From assembly GCA_000806155.1 (NCBI GenBank), contig JWKX01000002.1, positions 1 to 43,385 of the forward strand: a stretch of DNA of 43,385 bases, given 5' to 3'. Position 1 is the stretch's first letter. Every line of letters begins with the position of its first letter. The position numbers and the translations under genes were made by a program. This document shows, in pieces, positions 32,706 through 41,040 of this stretch. Origin of the DNA: an archaeon GW2011_AR18. GTDB taxonomy: Archaea; Nanobdellota; Nanobdellia; SCGC-AAA011-G17; GW2011-AR18. Below the pieces are notes generated by a model. It ran no database searches and was not told the DNA's origin. It saw only the letters and a program-made list of their open reading frames with translations.

Positions 32706-35603
32706 ATGGTAAAAGAGATATTATTAACTGTGCTTGTATTACTGGGATTACTATCATCTTTTTTACTAATAAATGAATTCACACACAAGGAAATATTCCA
32801 GGTGCCTACAGGGAATTTAGTAAAACAATCTTTAACAAACATATTACAACAACCTTCAACAAATACAAAATCTTTAACAAACATATTACAACAACCTTCA
32901 ACAAATAAATTACAATCATTGAGAGAGGTCAAGAGAGACCAGACATTTACTATAGACATAGAGACTTTCAGACCTATATCATATTTTACAGTACAATATC
33001 CATTAAAAGTCAAAGATATACAAAATAATAAAATATTATTACAACAAGAAGATAATAATTATGAAGTCACTCTTAACAAGGATACTATTATCTATTTCAA
33101 AAACCCTGAAGGTCTGATAATTGGTGGCATCACAACCAGATTATTGAAGGTAGACCAGACAGGAATTGCTACATTGAGCATAAATAAAATTGATCTGAAT
33201 ACCAGACAAAAAAATACTACAACAATGCAGAATACTACAACTAATACTAATTGTGGAAATGATTATATAACCTCTAAATATGGTTTTTCTAAGTGCGAGA
33301 ATGGAAATATTATTGTCTTAAATAAGTATATCACATTAAACTGGAAAAATCCAATACCAAGCAATAACAAACATTATGTTTTAGTCTTTAGGGATATAAC
33401 ACCGCATCCAAAACCATTAACAGGAGATCCAGCATATGTAGGAATAAGACTATATTCTACAAAAGAAGGAAAAAGTGTTTCAACATTCCAGAGACCAGAA
33501 TGGGAAATGCCATTAACTCCAGGACAGACATACTATAAAATACCTGAATCTAAATTCAAACCTGCAAAAAATGAACTAGAATGGAAATCTTCACTTTGCT
33601 TCTCATCAAACTGGCTATCTGACGATCATAAATATGAATGGTGGATTGAGGAAAGGAGTGCTCCTGTAGCTATAGTACAAAATGGATGCTATAAAACTGA
33701 CCATCAATTAGGACAAGGTACAATATTCCTGCAAAGAGAAGAGTTTACAGTTGATCTATATGGACATGGACTTTACACTTATTTTGAATCAAGTTGTGCG
33801 CGTCCTGACCTAGCATCCAAAACCCATTTCAGCTCTCAACCTAAATACATTTTAGAAAGGAATATTCCATTTAGATTCCAAAGGTCAGATCTAATTTATA
33901 GAATGAACCCTAAATATTATTCTGGGTTTTATACGCGTCCATCTATACATACCTCTCTTAGATACTATGATAATACACAATTTTATCCATCTGAATTAAT
34001 TATGCCTACCATCCCAATGATTGGTGCTGCTGTGCCTGGAGTTGCTACTCAGATGTTAGGCTGGGACTTTTTTTCCCAAGAATCAACTGTAGATTACTTA
34101 AGAGCTCCTATTGCCTTAACGCCTAAACCGAATGTCAAGATAGAGAATTTTATAGATAAAGTCTGCGAAGATCAAACCCATACAGGCGTTAAAAAAAGTA
34201 GTAAATATTCTATAGCCCAAAACAAAGTATTCCCATATCTAACTTTTGGCTCTGCCATGAAAACTTTTTCCTTTGAAAATGGAAATAAGTTATTTGCCGA
34301 TACTATATTCAAAGGTATGTCTGCTGAACAAGTCCAACAAAGTGTTCAAGTTCTAAATTCCAATGATTATTGTACATTTGGAAGGCGTGAAGTAGATCTG
34401 GATAATCCTAAAGCACGTAAATATTTCTTAAGCCTAATAACAAAATACTATGGTTTTTCACAAACATTTAAAGACCAAATCCCTGCAGAAGCAAAAAAGA
34501 TAATTGATGATTCTTTTAATTATAAAAGTCCAAATGTTCCTGATATGGATAAAAAATATTATATGGGCTTGTTTTTTGATAATATTAATGCACGTTTTTA
34601 TCACCGTATATTCTTGAAAACACCAACTAATCCCACACAATTATTTACTAATGTCGAAAGATGCAAAAAAGTCCGTCCTCTTGCAATAAACAAACTACTT
34701 GGAGAACAAAGCCCTCAACCTAATAAACTTCTTCCTGGTGAATATTGGATGTGTTATCTTAATGGATCGGGACCTGATGGTTATGTTGAATTACTTCATG
34801 ATGCAAAGACATTATTAGGGGATAGGCAGATTATTATTAATCTTCAATATGGTGATGATTATCCTATAGAAACAAATGCTCCAATACTAGATAAGTACCT
34901 TAATTATGCTGATGGACTTATGATTGAAACTTTTATAGGCAATCCATCTCGTGACTTTGCTTCAGACAACTTACATGAAAAAAATAAAATTGATATTCTA
35001 GATTATACAGCAAATGTAAAAAAGAAAAAGATTGTGGTTGGTATGCAAGTTGCCCAAAAAAGTGGCAAACCTGATATTTTATTAACTACTTATTCAGCAT
35101 TTTTACTTGCAGCAAATGAGGGATCTCTTCTGCAACCAATACCTGATGCAACTGAATCTTCAAGAAGATATATTTATCCTGCATGGTCATATATTCAAGA
35201 AACAGCTACTGGGAAACCAATAGAAAGATATAAACATAATAATTATGGAAATAACTGCATGTATGCTACACGTGAGTATGAACACGCATTTGTAATAGTA
35301 AACTTTGGAACAAATACCCGTCCTAGACCTGCAATTGATAATGATTGTATTCTTGAAATTGACAATCCGCATATTAGCTATATTGATGCTAGAACAGGTC
35401 AGCCTACAAATTCAAAAATAAGACTTAACCCAACAGAAGGAACAATTTTGTTTAAACCTGAAGTAATCAGACCAGTATTAGAAACTTTAGGTCCTGGAAA
35501 AAATCTATCTACAAGGAATTATGACTGCACTGGAACAATATATGAAGAAATACTGGTTCCAGAGGTTCCACTAAATGCAAGAGGCGAGATAATATCACCT
35601 TAA
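32706..35603 (+). CDS. Very large exported protein with a probable glycosidase-like barrel
   Basis: 965 residues. N-terminal helix (LLTVLVLLGLLSSFLLI), then VPTGNLVKQ (T-G at 35-36) and a duplicated SLTNILQQPSTN. Residues about 60-330 contain beta sandwich-like sequence (KYITLNWKNPIPSNNKHYVLVFRDI). Residues about 600-900 read like a TIM barrel of the putative glycosyl hydrolase family 15 (GHL15) or GH114 type: YYMGLFFDNINARF, GPDGYVELLHDAKTLLGDRQIIINL, YADGLMIETFIGNPS, KIVVGMQV, and LAANEGSLLQP. Catalytic acids are not certain. Codon use changes sharply around 33.8 kb. Likely a surface glycan-processing or glycan-binding protein. Confidence 0.8.
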   Translation: MVKEILLTVLVLLGLLSSFLLINEFTHKEIFQVPTGNLVKQSLTNILQQPSTNTKSLTNILQQPSTNKLQSLREVKRDQTFTIDIETFRPISYFTVQYPLKVKDIQNNKILLQQEDNNYEVTLNKDTIIYFKNPEGLIIGGITTRLLKVDQTGIATLSINKIDLNTRQKNTTTMQNTTTNTNCGNDYITSKYGFSKCENGNIIVLNKYITLNWKNPIPSNNKHYVLVFRDITPHPKPLTGDPAYVGIRLYSTKEGKSVSTFQRPEWEMPLTPGQTYYKIPESKFKPAKNELEWKSSLCFSSNWLSDDHKYEWWIEERSAPVAIVQNGCYKTDHQLGQGTIFLQREEFTVDLYGHGLYTYFESSCARPDLASKTHFSSQPKYILERNIPFRFQRSDLIYRMNPKYYSGFYTRPSIHTSLRYYDNTQFYPSELIMPTIPMIGAAVPGVATQMLGWDFFSQESTVDYLRAPIALTPKPNVKIENFIDKVCEDQTHTGVKKSSKYSIAQNKVFPYLTFGSAMKTFSFENGNKLFADTIFKGMSAEQVQQSVQVLNSNDYCTFGRREVDLDNPKARKYFLSLITKYYGFSQTFKDQIPAEAKKIIDDSFNYKSPNVPDMDKKYYMGLFFDNINARFYHRIFLKTPTNPTQLFTNVERCKKVRPLAINKLLGEQSPQPNKLLPGEYWMCYLNGSGPDGYVELLHDAKTLLGDRQIIINLQYGDDYPIETNAPILDKYLNYADGLMIETFIGNPSRDFASDNLHEKNKIDILDYTANVKKKKIVVGMQVAQKSGKPDILLTTYSAFLLAANEGSLLQPIPDATESSRRYIYPAWSYIQETATGKPIERYKHNNYGNNCMYATREYEHAFVIVNFGTNTRPRPAIDNDCILEIDNPHISYIDARTGQPTNSKIRLNPTEGTILFKPEVIRPVLETLGPGKNLSTRNYDCTGTIYEEILVPEVPLNARGEIISP
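32829..32906 (+). repeat. Tandem 36-nt direct repeat inside the large exported protein
   Basis: The stretches 32829-32864 and 32871-32906 are identical and separated by ACAAAA, giving a 42-nt period. It encodes SLTNILQQPSTN twice in the linker after the membrane helix. Perfect identity points to a recent duplication. Confidence 0.9.
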
Positions 35604-35605
35604 AA

Positions 35606-36892
35606 ATGGAAACAACAAAAAATAAAAAAAATAAAAACATTATCCTTAAGATAATTATATTCTCAGTTATGATACTCTTATTAATAGGGATTGCTGATCT
35701 GATAAGCTCAAAAATAACTGGAAAAAGTGTATTGAATGATCTTAAACAGGCTTCATCTAATCCATTATCTTCAAATATAAAAAATTTAGATTTAGGCCTG
35801 AAAATAAATAATAATCTTATTACAACAAAAAATGATCCATATAAAAATTTAAAATTTGATGTGAATGCAGCACCTGTTAAACTACCAGAAGAACAAAAAG
35901 TTGGGGACTTAAATTCTTATACAATAGAGGCTACATTTTATCTTGATACAGACATGAGATATGATAAGCATTATCCATGGTATCCTATAGTCGCTGAATA
36001 TATAGGAGGATCAGCAAGAGGGACTGACAGGGGAAGATATATATTATCACTGCCTTCACAAAATCAACTTGTATTTACAATAAATACAAAAGGAATGCCT
36101 AATAATATAGTTTCTGCTCCAGGAGATTATAATAAAAAATGGACTAATGCAATAGTTGTAGTAGATAATACAAAACTAAAAGAAAAAGCAAGATTATATG
36201 TAAATGGGAAATTAATTTCTACATCAGATACTTATCCAATAGATAAAAGTAGCAGCGGATATAATTTATTTATTGGAACATTGCCTAATAATTATGGTAC
36301 AGTAGCTCCAACAGAATATTTTTCTGGAATAATAAGAGAGGTAAAACTTTATAAAAAAGCATTAAGCGAGGAAGAGATAAAAATCCTTTTCAAAGAACAG
36401 ACAGGTAAATGTACAAAAGATATTGAATGCACTGTTCCAGGACAATCTTGTGTAAATAGTATATGTCAATTTAAAGTATCTGATGGACATCCTATAAATA
36501 ATACAGGCAATAGTCCCTTAAACAGAACTGATTATATACCTAGCAATGATTCTACAACTATATCTGAAACTCCATCTGTAGCTCCATCAGGAGAAAGTTC
36601 AGGAGGATCTGGAGGTAGTGGCGGAAGCAGTGGAGGATCTGGAAGTGGATCAAGCATAAACACTAATTCACAAACAAATCCAACACCTGAGGAATCCTTC
36701 GGTGATTCAAACATAAATACATTACAATCAGAAAATAACCAGCAACAGATACAGGAAAATTCAGGCGTGAAAGAGATATTACCACAACTAAATAATGAAC
36801 CTGAACAAAACAGGAATATCTATCTTGCAATAAGCATACTCTTAGTCCTTGGAGGAATATCCGGACTTTATCTAATGCTAAAAAAATTCTGA
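35606..36892 (+). CDS. LamG surface protein anchored at both ends
   Basis: 428 residues. N-terminal helix (IIFSVMILLLIGIADLI), then SSKITGKSVLND (T-G at 38-39). LamG domain about 75-255 (YTIEATFYLDTD, WTNAIVVVDNTKLKEKARLYVNGK, FSGIIREVKLYKKA). One Cys module follows (CTKDIECTVPGQSCVNSIC, about 270-290), then a Ser/Thr/Gly-rich linker with a GGSGGSGG stretch around residue 335-350. A C-terminal membrane helix (IYLAISILLVLGGISGLYLML) ends the protein. The ATG is 3 nt after the upstream stop. Last gene of the 30485 operon. Confidence 0.87.
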   Translation: METTKNKKNKNIILKIIIFSVMILLLIGIADLISSKITGKSVLNDLKQASSNPLSSNIKNLDLGLKINNNLITTKNDPYKNLKFDVNAAPVKLPEEQKVGDLNSYTIEATFYLDTDMRYDKHYPWYPIVAEYIGGSARGTDRGRYILSLPSQNQLVFTINTKGMPNNIVSAPGDYNKKWTNAIVVVDNTKLKEKARLYVNGKLISTSDTYPIDKSSSGYNLFIGTLPNNYGTVAPTEYFSGIIREVKLYKKALSEEEIKILFKEQTGKCTKDIECTVPGQSCVNSICQFKVSDGHPINNTGNSPLNRTDYIPSNDSTTISETPSVAPSGESSGGSGGSGGSSGGSGSGSSINTNSQTNPTPEESFGDSNINTLQSENNQQQIQENSGVKEILPQLNNEPEQNRNIYLAISILLVLGGISGLYLMLKKF

Positions 36893-36924
36893 ATAGTATT
36901 TTCAGTAAACAATCTTTCAACATT

Positions 36925-36932
36925 ATTTTTTT
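36925..36932 (+). terminator. Oligo-T terminator of the surface operon
   Basis: Seven T about 35 nt after the stop at 36892, in an otherwise featureless 130-nt gap before the signal peptidase promoter. Confidence 0.5.
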
Positions 36933-36988
36933 AATAAAACCATAATTGATACAGAATATATTAAAATGATATTTTTTATTGAAACAAA

Positions 36989-36999
36989 CATTTATATCC
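36989..36999 (+). promoter_or_regulatory. TATA box for the signal peptidase gene
   Basis: CATTTATATCC centred 28 nt before ATG 37023. Confidence 0.6.
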
Positions 37000-37022
37000 T
37001 ACTTAATTGAATTTAATTTTCA

Positions 37023-37595
37023 ATGAATATGAAAGAAACTTTGAAAAAAACTTGGCGATTCATATGGAATGATGACAGCTGGGCAAGCTGGTTTGTAAAT
37101 ATAATAATAGCATTCATACTTGTAAAATTCTTGATATATCCGGGATTAGGATTTATGCTAGGTACAACACATCCTGTAGTTGCAGTAATCTCAGGAAGCA
37201 TGGAACATGAAGTACAAGGATTTGATTATTGGTGGTCATTAAATAAAGATATATACCTAAAGTTTGATATCAACAAAACATCTTTTAGTGATTATAAATT
37301 CAAGACAGGATTCAATAAAGGAGACTTAATGATATTAACACGACTTAAAGAGATAAAAAAAGGAGATGTCATAGTATTCTGGGGAAGTGTTGATGAACCT
37401 ATAATACACAGGGTTGTAAAAATTGAGAATGGGACTTACCAGACAAAGGGAGATAATGGGATAACAAATAAATTCTCAAGATTTGATGAGATGCATATAA
37501 CTCCTGATAAAGTAATAGGCAAAGCAGCAGTAAGAGTGCCTTATCTTGGGTGGGCTAAACTTGCATTTGTGGAATTGATAAATAAAATCTTTTAA
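37023..37595 (+). CDS. Signal peptidase I, archaeal/ER type (S26B)
   Basis: 190 residues. Cleaves signal peptides of exported proteins at the outer membrane face. After an N-terminal helix (WFVNIIIAFILVKFLIY) the catalytic Ser59 lies in ISGSMEHE. His129 in PIIHRVVKI replaces the bacterial Lys, as in archaeal and eukaryotic enzymes. Asp144 is in QTKGDNG. The C-terminal GKAAVRVPYLGWAKL matches the family. Residues 66-100 hold an insertion with YWWSLNKDIYL. Its position beside a dozen exported proteins is suggestive, although it has its own leaderless promoter. Confidence 0.95.
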   Translation: MNMKETLKKTWRFIWNDDSWASWFVNIIIAFILVKFLIYPGLGFMLGTTHPVVAVISGSMEHEVQGFDYWWSLNKDIYLKFDINKTSFSDYKFKTGFNKGDLMILTRLKEIKKGDVIVFWGSVDEPIIHRVVKIENGTYQTKGDNGITNKFSRFDEMHITPDKVIGKAAVRVPYLGWAKLAFVELINKIF

Positions 37596-37601
37596 ACAAA
37601 A

Positions 37602-37612
37602 GGATTATAAAT
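37602..37612 (+). promoter_or_regulatory. TATA box for the small HTH gene
   Basis: GGATTATAAAT centred about 26 nt before ATG 37633. Confidence 0.6.
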
Positions 37613-37632
37613 TGTAAAGATAATTACCTATC

Positions 37633-37791
37633 ATGTTTAAAATTAAAGACAATAAACAAAGATCTGAAGCTTATAATCTTGCCATATCTTTAAAAAATAA
37701 GGGTTTGACTCAAAAAGAAATTGCTCAAAATTTAGATATTGATCCGTCAGTTGTATCTATAAGACTTCAAAAGTTTAAAAGAGGTGATTAA
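37633..37791 (+). CDS. Small helix-turn-helix protein
   Basis: 52 residues. The core, AYNLAISLKNKGLTQKEIAQNLD followed by IDPSVVSIRLQKFKRGD, is a clear helix-turn-helix of the sigma-70 region 4/resolvase-like kind (LTQKEIAQNL then S-V-V-S-I-R-L-Q). It is preceded by its own promoter and followed, with an 8-nt overlap, by the GTG start of the transcription factor TFS. It may be a small DNA-binding regulator co-expressed with TFS. Confidence 0.8.
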   Translation: MFKIKDNKQRSEAYNLAISLKNKGLTQKEIAQNLDIDPSVVSIRLQKFKRGD

Positions 37792-38077
37792 AATCTTCTG
37801 CCCAAAATGCGATAATTTACTTATGCCGAAAGATGGTAAGATGAAATGCAGCTGCGGTTATACTAGTGTCGAGAGCAAGATTACAGAGAAGAAAAAGAAG
37901 AGTGATGATATAGTAGTTGTTGATAAGAATGAGGAAAACCTTCCAAGGATGCCTACTGACTGTACATGTGGCAATACAGAGGCTTATTTTTGGACTAAAC
38001 AGACAAGAGGTGGGGACGAGCCTGAGACAAGATTCTTCAAATGCACCAAATGCTCCAAAGTATGGAGAGAGTATTAA
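37784..38077 (+). CDS. tfs: Transcription elongation factor TFS
   Basis: 97 residues. Stimulates RNA cleavage by stalled RNA polymerase. The C-terminal TFIIS ribbon has Cys60-x-Cys62 and Cys87-x-x-Cys90, with the catalytic Asp78-Glu79 in QTRGGDEPETRFF. The N-terminal ribbon has Cys6/Cys9 and Cys22/Cys24. The GTG start is required to keep Cys6 and Cys9, and GAGG lies just upstream. Both ribbons have one C-x-C pair where C-x-x-C is usual. Overlaps the HTH gene by 8 nt. Confidence 0.93.
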   Translation: MIKIFCPKCDNLLMPKDGKMKCSCGYTSVESKITEKKKKSDDIVVVDKNEENLPRMPTDCTCGNTEAYFWTKQTRGGDEPETRFFKCTKCSKVWREY

Positions 38078-38102
38078 TTACCGATGATAAATACAAAAGT
38101 TA

Positions 38103-38113
38103 AGTTTATAAAT
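38103..38113 (+). promoter_or_regulatory. TATA box for the gene at 38134
   Basis: AGTTTATAAAT centred 26 nt before ATG 38134. Confidence 0.65.
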
Positions 38114-38133
38114 ATATTTATTATCTTAATATA

Positions 38134-40503
38134 ATGAAAAAATCACATATAAATCTGTACGCAGTTTTAGCCTTATTACTATTAGTTTTACCTGTATATG
38201 CAGATCATGATCCAACACATTTGCCTGAAAGTTCTGGAGCAGGCGGTGGTGCTGTAGGTGGAGATGCAATTGTTATACCTATAATTGATACAGATGATGA
38301 TACTATAGAAGATTCTCAAGATAATTGCCCAATAAACAGCAATACAGAACAAAGTGATTATGATAATGATGGAGAGGGAGACATATGTGATATAGATGAT
38401 TTTCTAGCAGATCTAGAGATTGATGAAGAGGAATATAATACTGAAACAAAACAATTATTCATTAGAGTAGTAAATAACGGACAAGATGATTACATAAACT
38501 ATCAGACAACAGAAAATCTAGCATCAGCACTAGAGAATTCTGCAGGTGAGCTTGAAGCGAAGCCTAAACTAAAAGTGTCATGGTCTGCAATAGCAGATGG
38601 TACAATAACAGATATTGCAGAGATAGAGATGCCACCAGCAGTCACTACAAATTTAGATATACAAGATACATTAATTTCCGGAAATTCAGTAGAGTACACA
38701 TTTGAAAATATTGAGGCTCCAACAACAAATTCAATATTAACTGTAGAATTAGATACAGAAGATGCAGTGGCAGAATCAAATGAGAATAATGTTTATGCTC
38801 TGGCATTTGTCGGAACACTAGTATCAATAAAATCAGTAACAGAAAATCTAGAGGGAAGTTTTAATCCAGAATATAATATATTCAAAGATGAATTTACAAT
38901 AGCAGCTGAAGATGGAGAGGATACAATAACACTAGATCTACAACTAGCAAAGTACTCCCTATTTATTCCAATATTCAATGAACAAATAAATGAGGAACAA
39001 ATAAAAGTAACAGAAATAGAAGAAGTTGACGGAATCATTGAGTACGATTTATTTTATGATGTAAAATTAGGTGAAAATGAAGATAATATAAATTTTAATC
39101 CAGATGGAACAGCAACCATAAAATTATATAATGGAAATAATAGGATACGTGCAAGAATAATAACAGATGACTTTATTGAGGATTCTATAAGTTATGATTT
39201 CATAGTACAAAAAGAAAATGGAGTGGTTCCTATAGAACTTGTAACATTAACATCAATCAGTGATGATTTAGAGGGTAACATAGACCCAGTATTCAATCCA
39301 GAAACGAAGTTGTACAGTTTACGTGCAAGAGGATATGAAGATGTTGCAAGATTTGATTTAGAAACATCAAAAGAGACAGAAATTTATTTTTATTCCTTTA
39401 CCAATGATGAAAAAGATATTAAACCAATAGATACTAATACAGTATATTTCAGACTACATGAAGGGGAGAATACAATATGGTTTGGTGTTGTACAGCCAGA
39501 TTTCTGCACACCAGAAGGTTCTTGTGAGACTGTGGCTTATTCAGTAACAATAACAAAAGATGCTTTACTAGATAATGATGGCGATCTTGTAGATGATAAT
39601 GTAGATAATTGTTTGGGATTAGTAAATGCATTGCAATTAAATGCTGATAATGATATATTTGGAGATGATTGTGATAATAATCCTAATTTAGCATATTGGG
39701 ATAGAGCACAGATAAAGACAACAGGAATAACAAACTTGAGACTATTACTTAATAATGTTGACTTAGCAAAAAATCCAAAATACCTTCCTGCATTCTCAAC
39801 ATACTTAAATGTAAGTGACGGAGATTTAGAATTGTTAGGATTAACACATGATTTCAACACAAACAAAATTGATCTAAGCAGACTAACAATAAACTTAAGC
39901 ACAAATTATATTGGGGTAGACTTTGATGGACAATTGCAAGCAGATGAAACTAAAACACTGTATTTCAAAAATAATAACTTTGCAAAATTATGTGTGAAAG
40001 ATGCAAAAGTAACAAGTCAAGATGATATAAGTGCAGACTGTAACCAAGAAAATGAGTATGACTTTACAGCTTGTTTAAATAATGCTGCAGGAATTACTAT
40101 AAATTCTATCACATGTACACAAATAGAAAATAGTTTATTGCAAGTCTCAGGACTGAAAAATTCAGGAATAGAGGGAACACCAACACCAGCACCAAGTGAT
40201 CCTAGTCCCGGAGGCGGAGGTGGTGGAGGAAGAAGAAGTTCACCTACTCAGATAGTCAATATAACAAACACACAAAACTCAACATTTAGAGCTACAGTAC
40301 CTAGCACACCTGTACAGCCTATAGCAGAACAACCAGTACAGGATATAAAAACAGAACAACCTAATGCAGAAAATCCTATAACAGGACAGGCTGTAACTGA
40401 TACAGGAAGCAACAGAAAATATATCCCAATAGCTGCAGGTTCATTGGCTTTACTTGGAATAGGAACTTATGTTGGATTAAGGTTCTATAAGAAGAAAAAT
40501 TAA
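38134..40503 (+). CDS. Multidomain surface protein: thrombospondin-3 units, CARDB-like and cadherin-like beta domains
   Basis: 789 residues. The signal peptide ends near VYA-DH. A first thrombospondin-3 calcium unit lies at about 50-90 (DDTIEDSQDNCPINSNTEQ). A CARDB-like beta sandwich follows (about 90-230, ending AVAESNENNVYAL). Two cadherin-like beta sandwich domains span about 230-370 and 375-475 (LEGSFNPEYN/LEGNIDPVFNPETKLYSL), then a second calcium unit (DNDGDLVDDNVDNC, about 480). A C-terminal region with PGGGGGGGRRSS precedes NPITGQAVTDT, a membrane helix (IPIAAGSLALLGIGTYVGL) and a Lys tail. An extended, calcium-stiffened adhesin-like stalk is likely. Confidence 0.87.
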   Translation: MKKSHINLYAVLALLLLVLPVYADHDPTHLPESSGAGGGAVGGDAIVIPIIDTDDDTIEDSQDNCPINSNTEQSDYDNDGEGDICDIDDFLADLEIDEEEYNTETKQLFIRVVNNGQDDYINYQTTENLASALENSAGELEAKPKLKVSWSAIADGTITDIAEIEMPPAVTTNLDIQDTLISGNSVEYTFENIEAPTTNSILTVELDTEDAVAESNENNVYALAFVGTLVSIKSVTENLEGSFNPEYNIFKDEFTIAAEDGEDTITLDLQLAKYSLFIPIFNEQINEEQIKVTEIEEVDGIIEYDLFYDVKLGENEDNINFNPDGTATIKLYNGNNRIRARIITDDFIEDSISYDFIVQKENGVVPIELVTLTSISDDLEGNIDPVFNPETKLYSLRARGYEDVARFDLETSKETEIYFYSFTNDEKDIKPIDTNTVYFRLHEGENTIWFGVVQPDFCTPEGSCETVAYSVTITKDALLDNDGDLVDDNVDNCLGLVNALQLNADNDIFGDDCDNNPNLAYWDRAQIKTTGITNLRLLLNNVDLAKNPKYLPAFSTYLNVSDGDLELLGLTHDFNTNKIDLSRLTINLSTNYIGVDFDGQLQADETKTLYFKNNNFAKLCVKDAKVTSQDDISADCNQENEYDFTACLNNAAGITINSITCTQIENSLLQVSGLKNSGIEGTPTPAPSDPSPGGGGGGGRRSSPTQIVNITNTQNSTFRATVPSTPVQPIAEQPVQDIKTEQPNAENPITGQAVTDTGSNRKYIPIAAGSLALLGIGTYVGLRFYKKKN

Positions 40504-40505
40504 TC

Positions 40506-40515
40506 TCTTTTTTTT
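40506..40515 (+). terminator. Oligo-T terminator
   Basis: A run of eight or more T, a few nt after the stop at 40503. Confidence 0.55.
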
Positions 40516-40542
40516 AATTAAAAATCTTTATATATAAGTTTA

Positions 40543-40549
40543 GAGGTGA
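40543..40549 (+). promoter_or_regulatory. Strong ribosome-binding site deciding the 40558 start
   Basis: GAGGTGA, 8 nt before ATG 40558, in a 15-nt leader identical to 26221-26235. The in-frame GTG at 40546 lies within the site and is rejected as a start. CTTTATATATA (40526-40536) is the TATA box. Confidence 0.65.
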
Positions 40550-40557
40550 AACAATAT

Positions 40558-41028
40558 ATGGTTGCAGAAGAGGTGTTACAACAAGGATTAATTTTTATTC
40601 CAGCAGTTTCTCTAGGATTAATTTTAGGATTATATGAATTAATATTAATACACAGAGATGAAAATTTCAGAGGAAGCCATTGGCTAGGGCATGGAATACA
40701 TTCTGTAGTATTCATGATAGTAGCATTATTCTTTGTATTCAATACAGACTATTTCCTGCAAGTAACAGGATTAGGAGAAAAAGGGTGGCCAATAATAAGC
40801 AATCCATGGGCTGTAAGAATAATAATAGGATTAATACTAAATATAAAAATGCATGCAGTATCTGCTGTAATAAAAGGCGGACTCAGAGGAAGCATGACAG
40901 GCGGAATGACAGAGCATTGGACACATACAACAATAGTCTCAGTATTAGTGGTAGTTGCCCCATTATATTGGCCATTGATAGTAACTTTCTTACCAGAATG
41001 GGCTGGCGGACCTGCAATAACAGAGTAA
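40558..41028 (+). CDS. Four-helix membrane protein, unknown
   Basis: 156 residues. About four membrane helices: LIFIPAVSLGLILGLYELILI, HSVVFMIVALFFVFNTDYF, AVRIIIGLILNIKMHAVSAVI and TTIVSVLVVVAPLYWPLIVTF. Polar loops hold several conserved-looking His (IHRDENFRGSHWLGHGIH; EHWTHTT). The arrangement of His near membrane edges could bind metal or quinone, but no family is recognised. The protein is conserved-looking in composition and lacks low-complexity sequence. It has its own promoter and lies 12 nt upstream of the PEGA gene. Confidence 0.78.
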   Translation: MVAEEVLQQGLIFIPAVSLGLILGLYELILIHRDENFRGSHWLGHGIHSVVFMIVALFFVFNTDYFLQVTGLGEKGWPIISNPWAVRIIIGLILNIKMHAVSAVIKGGLRGSMTGGMTEHWTHTTIVSVLVVVAPLYWPLIVTFLPEWAGGPAITE

Positions 41029-41040
41029 ATTAATCATAAA

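Noticed and set aside
36600-36660. Gly/Ser-rich stretch in the 35606 gene as a variable tandem repeat
   Set aside because: The codons differ between units, so this is an ordinary low-complexity linker, not a DNA repeat array.
40546-40557. GTG at 40546 as the start of the four-helix membrane protein
   Set aside because: Same situation: it lies inside the ribosome-binding site for ATG 40558.
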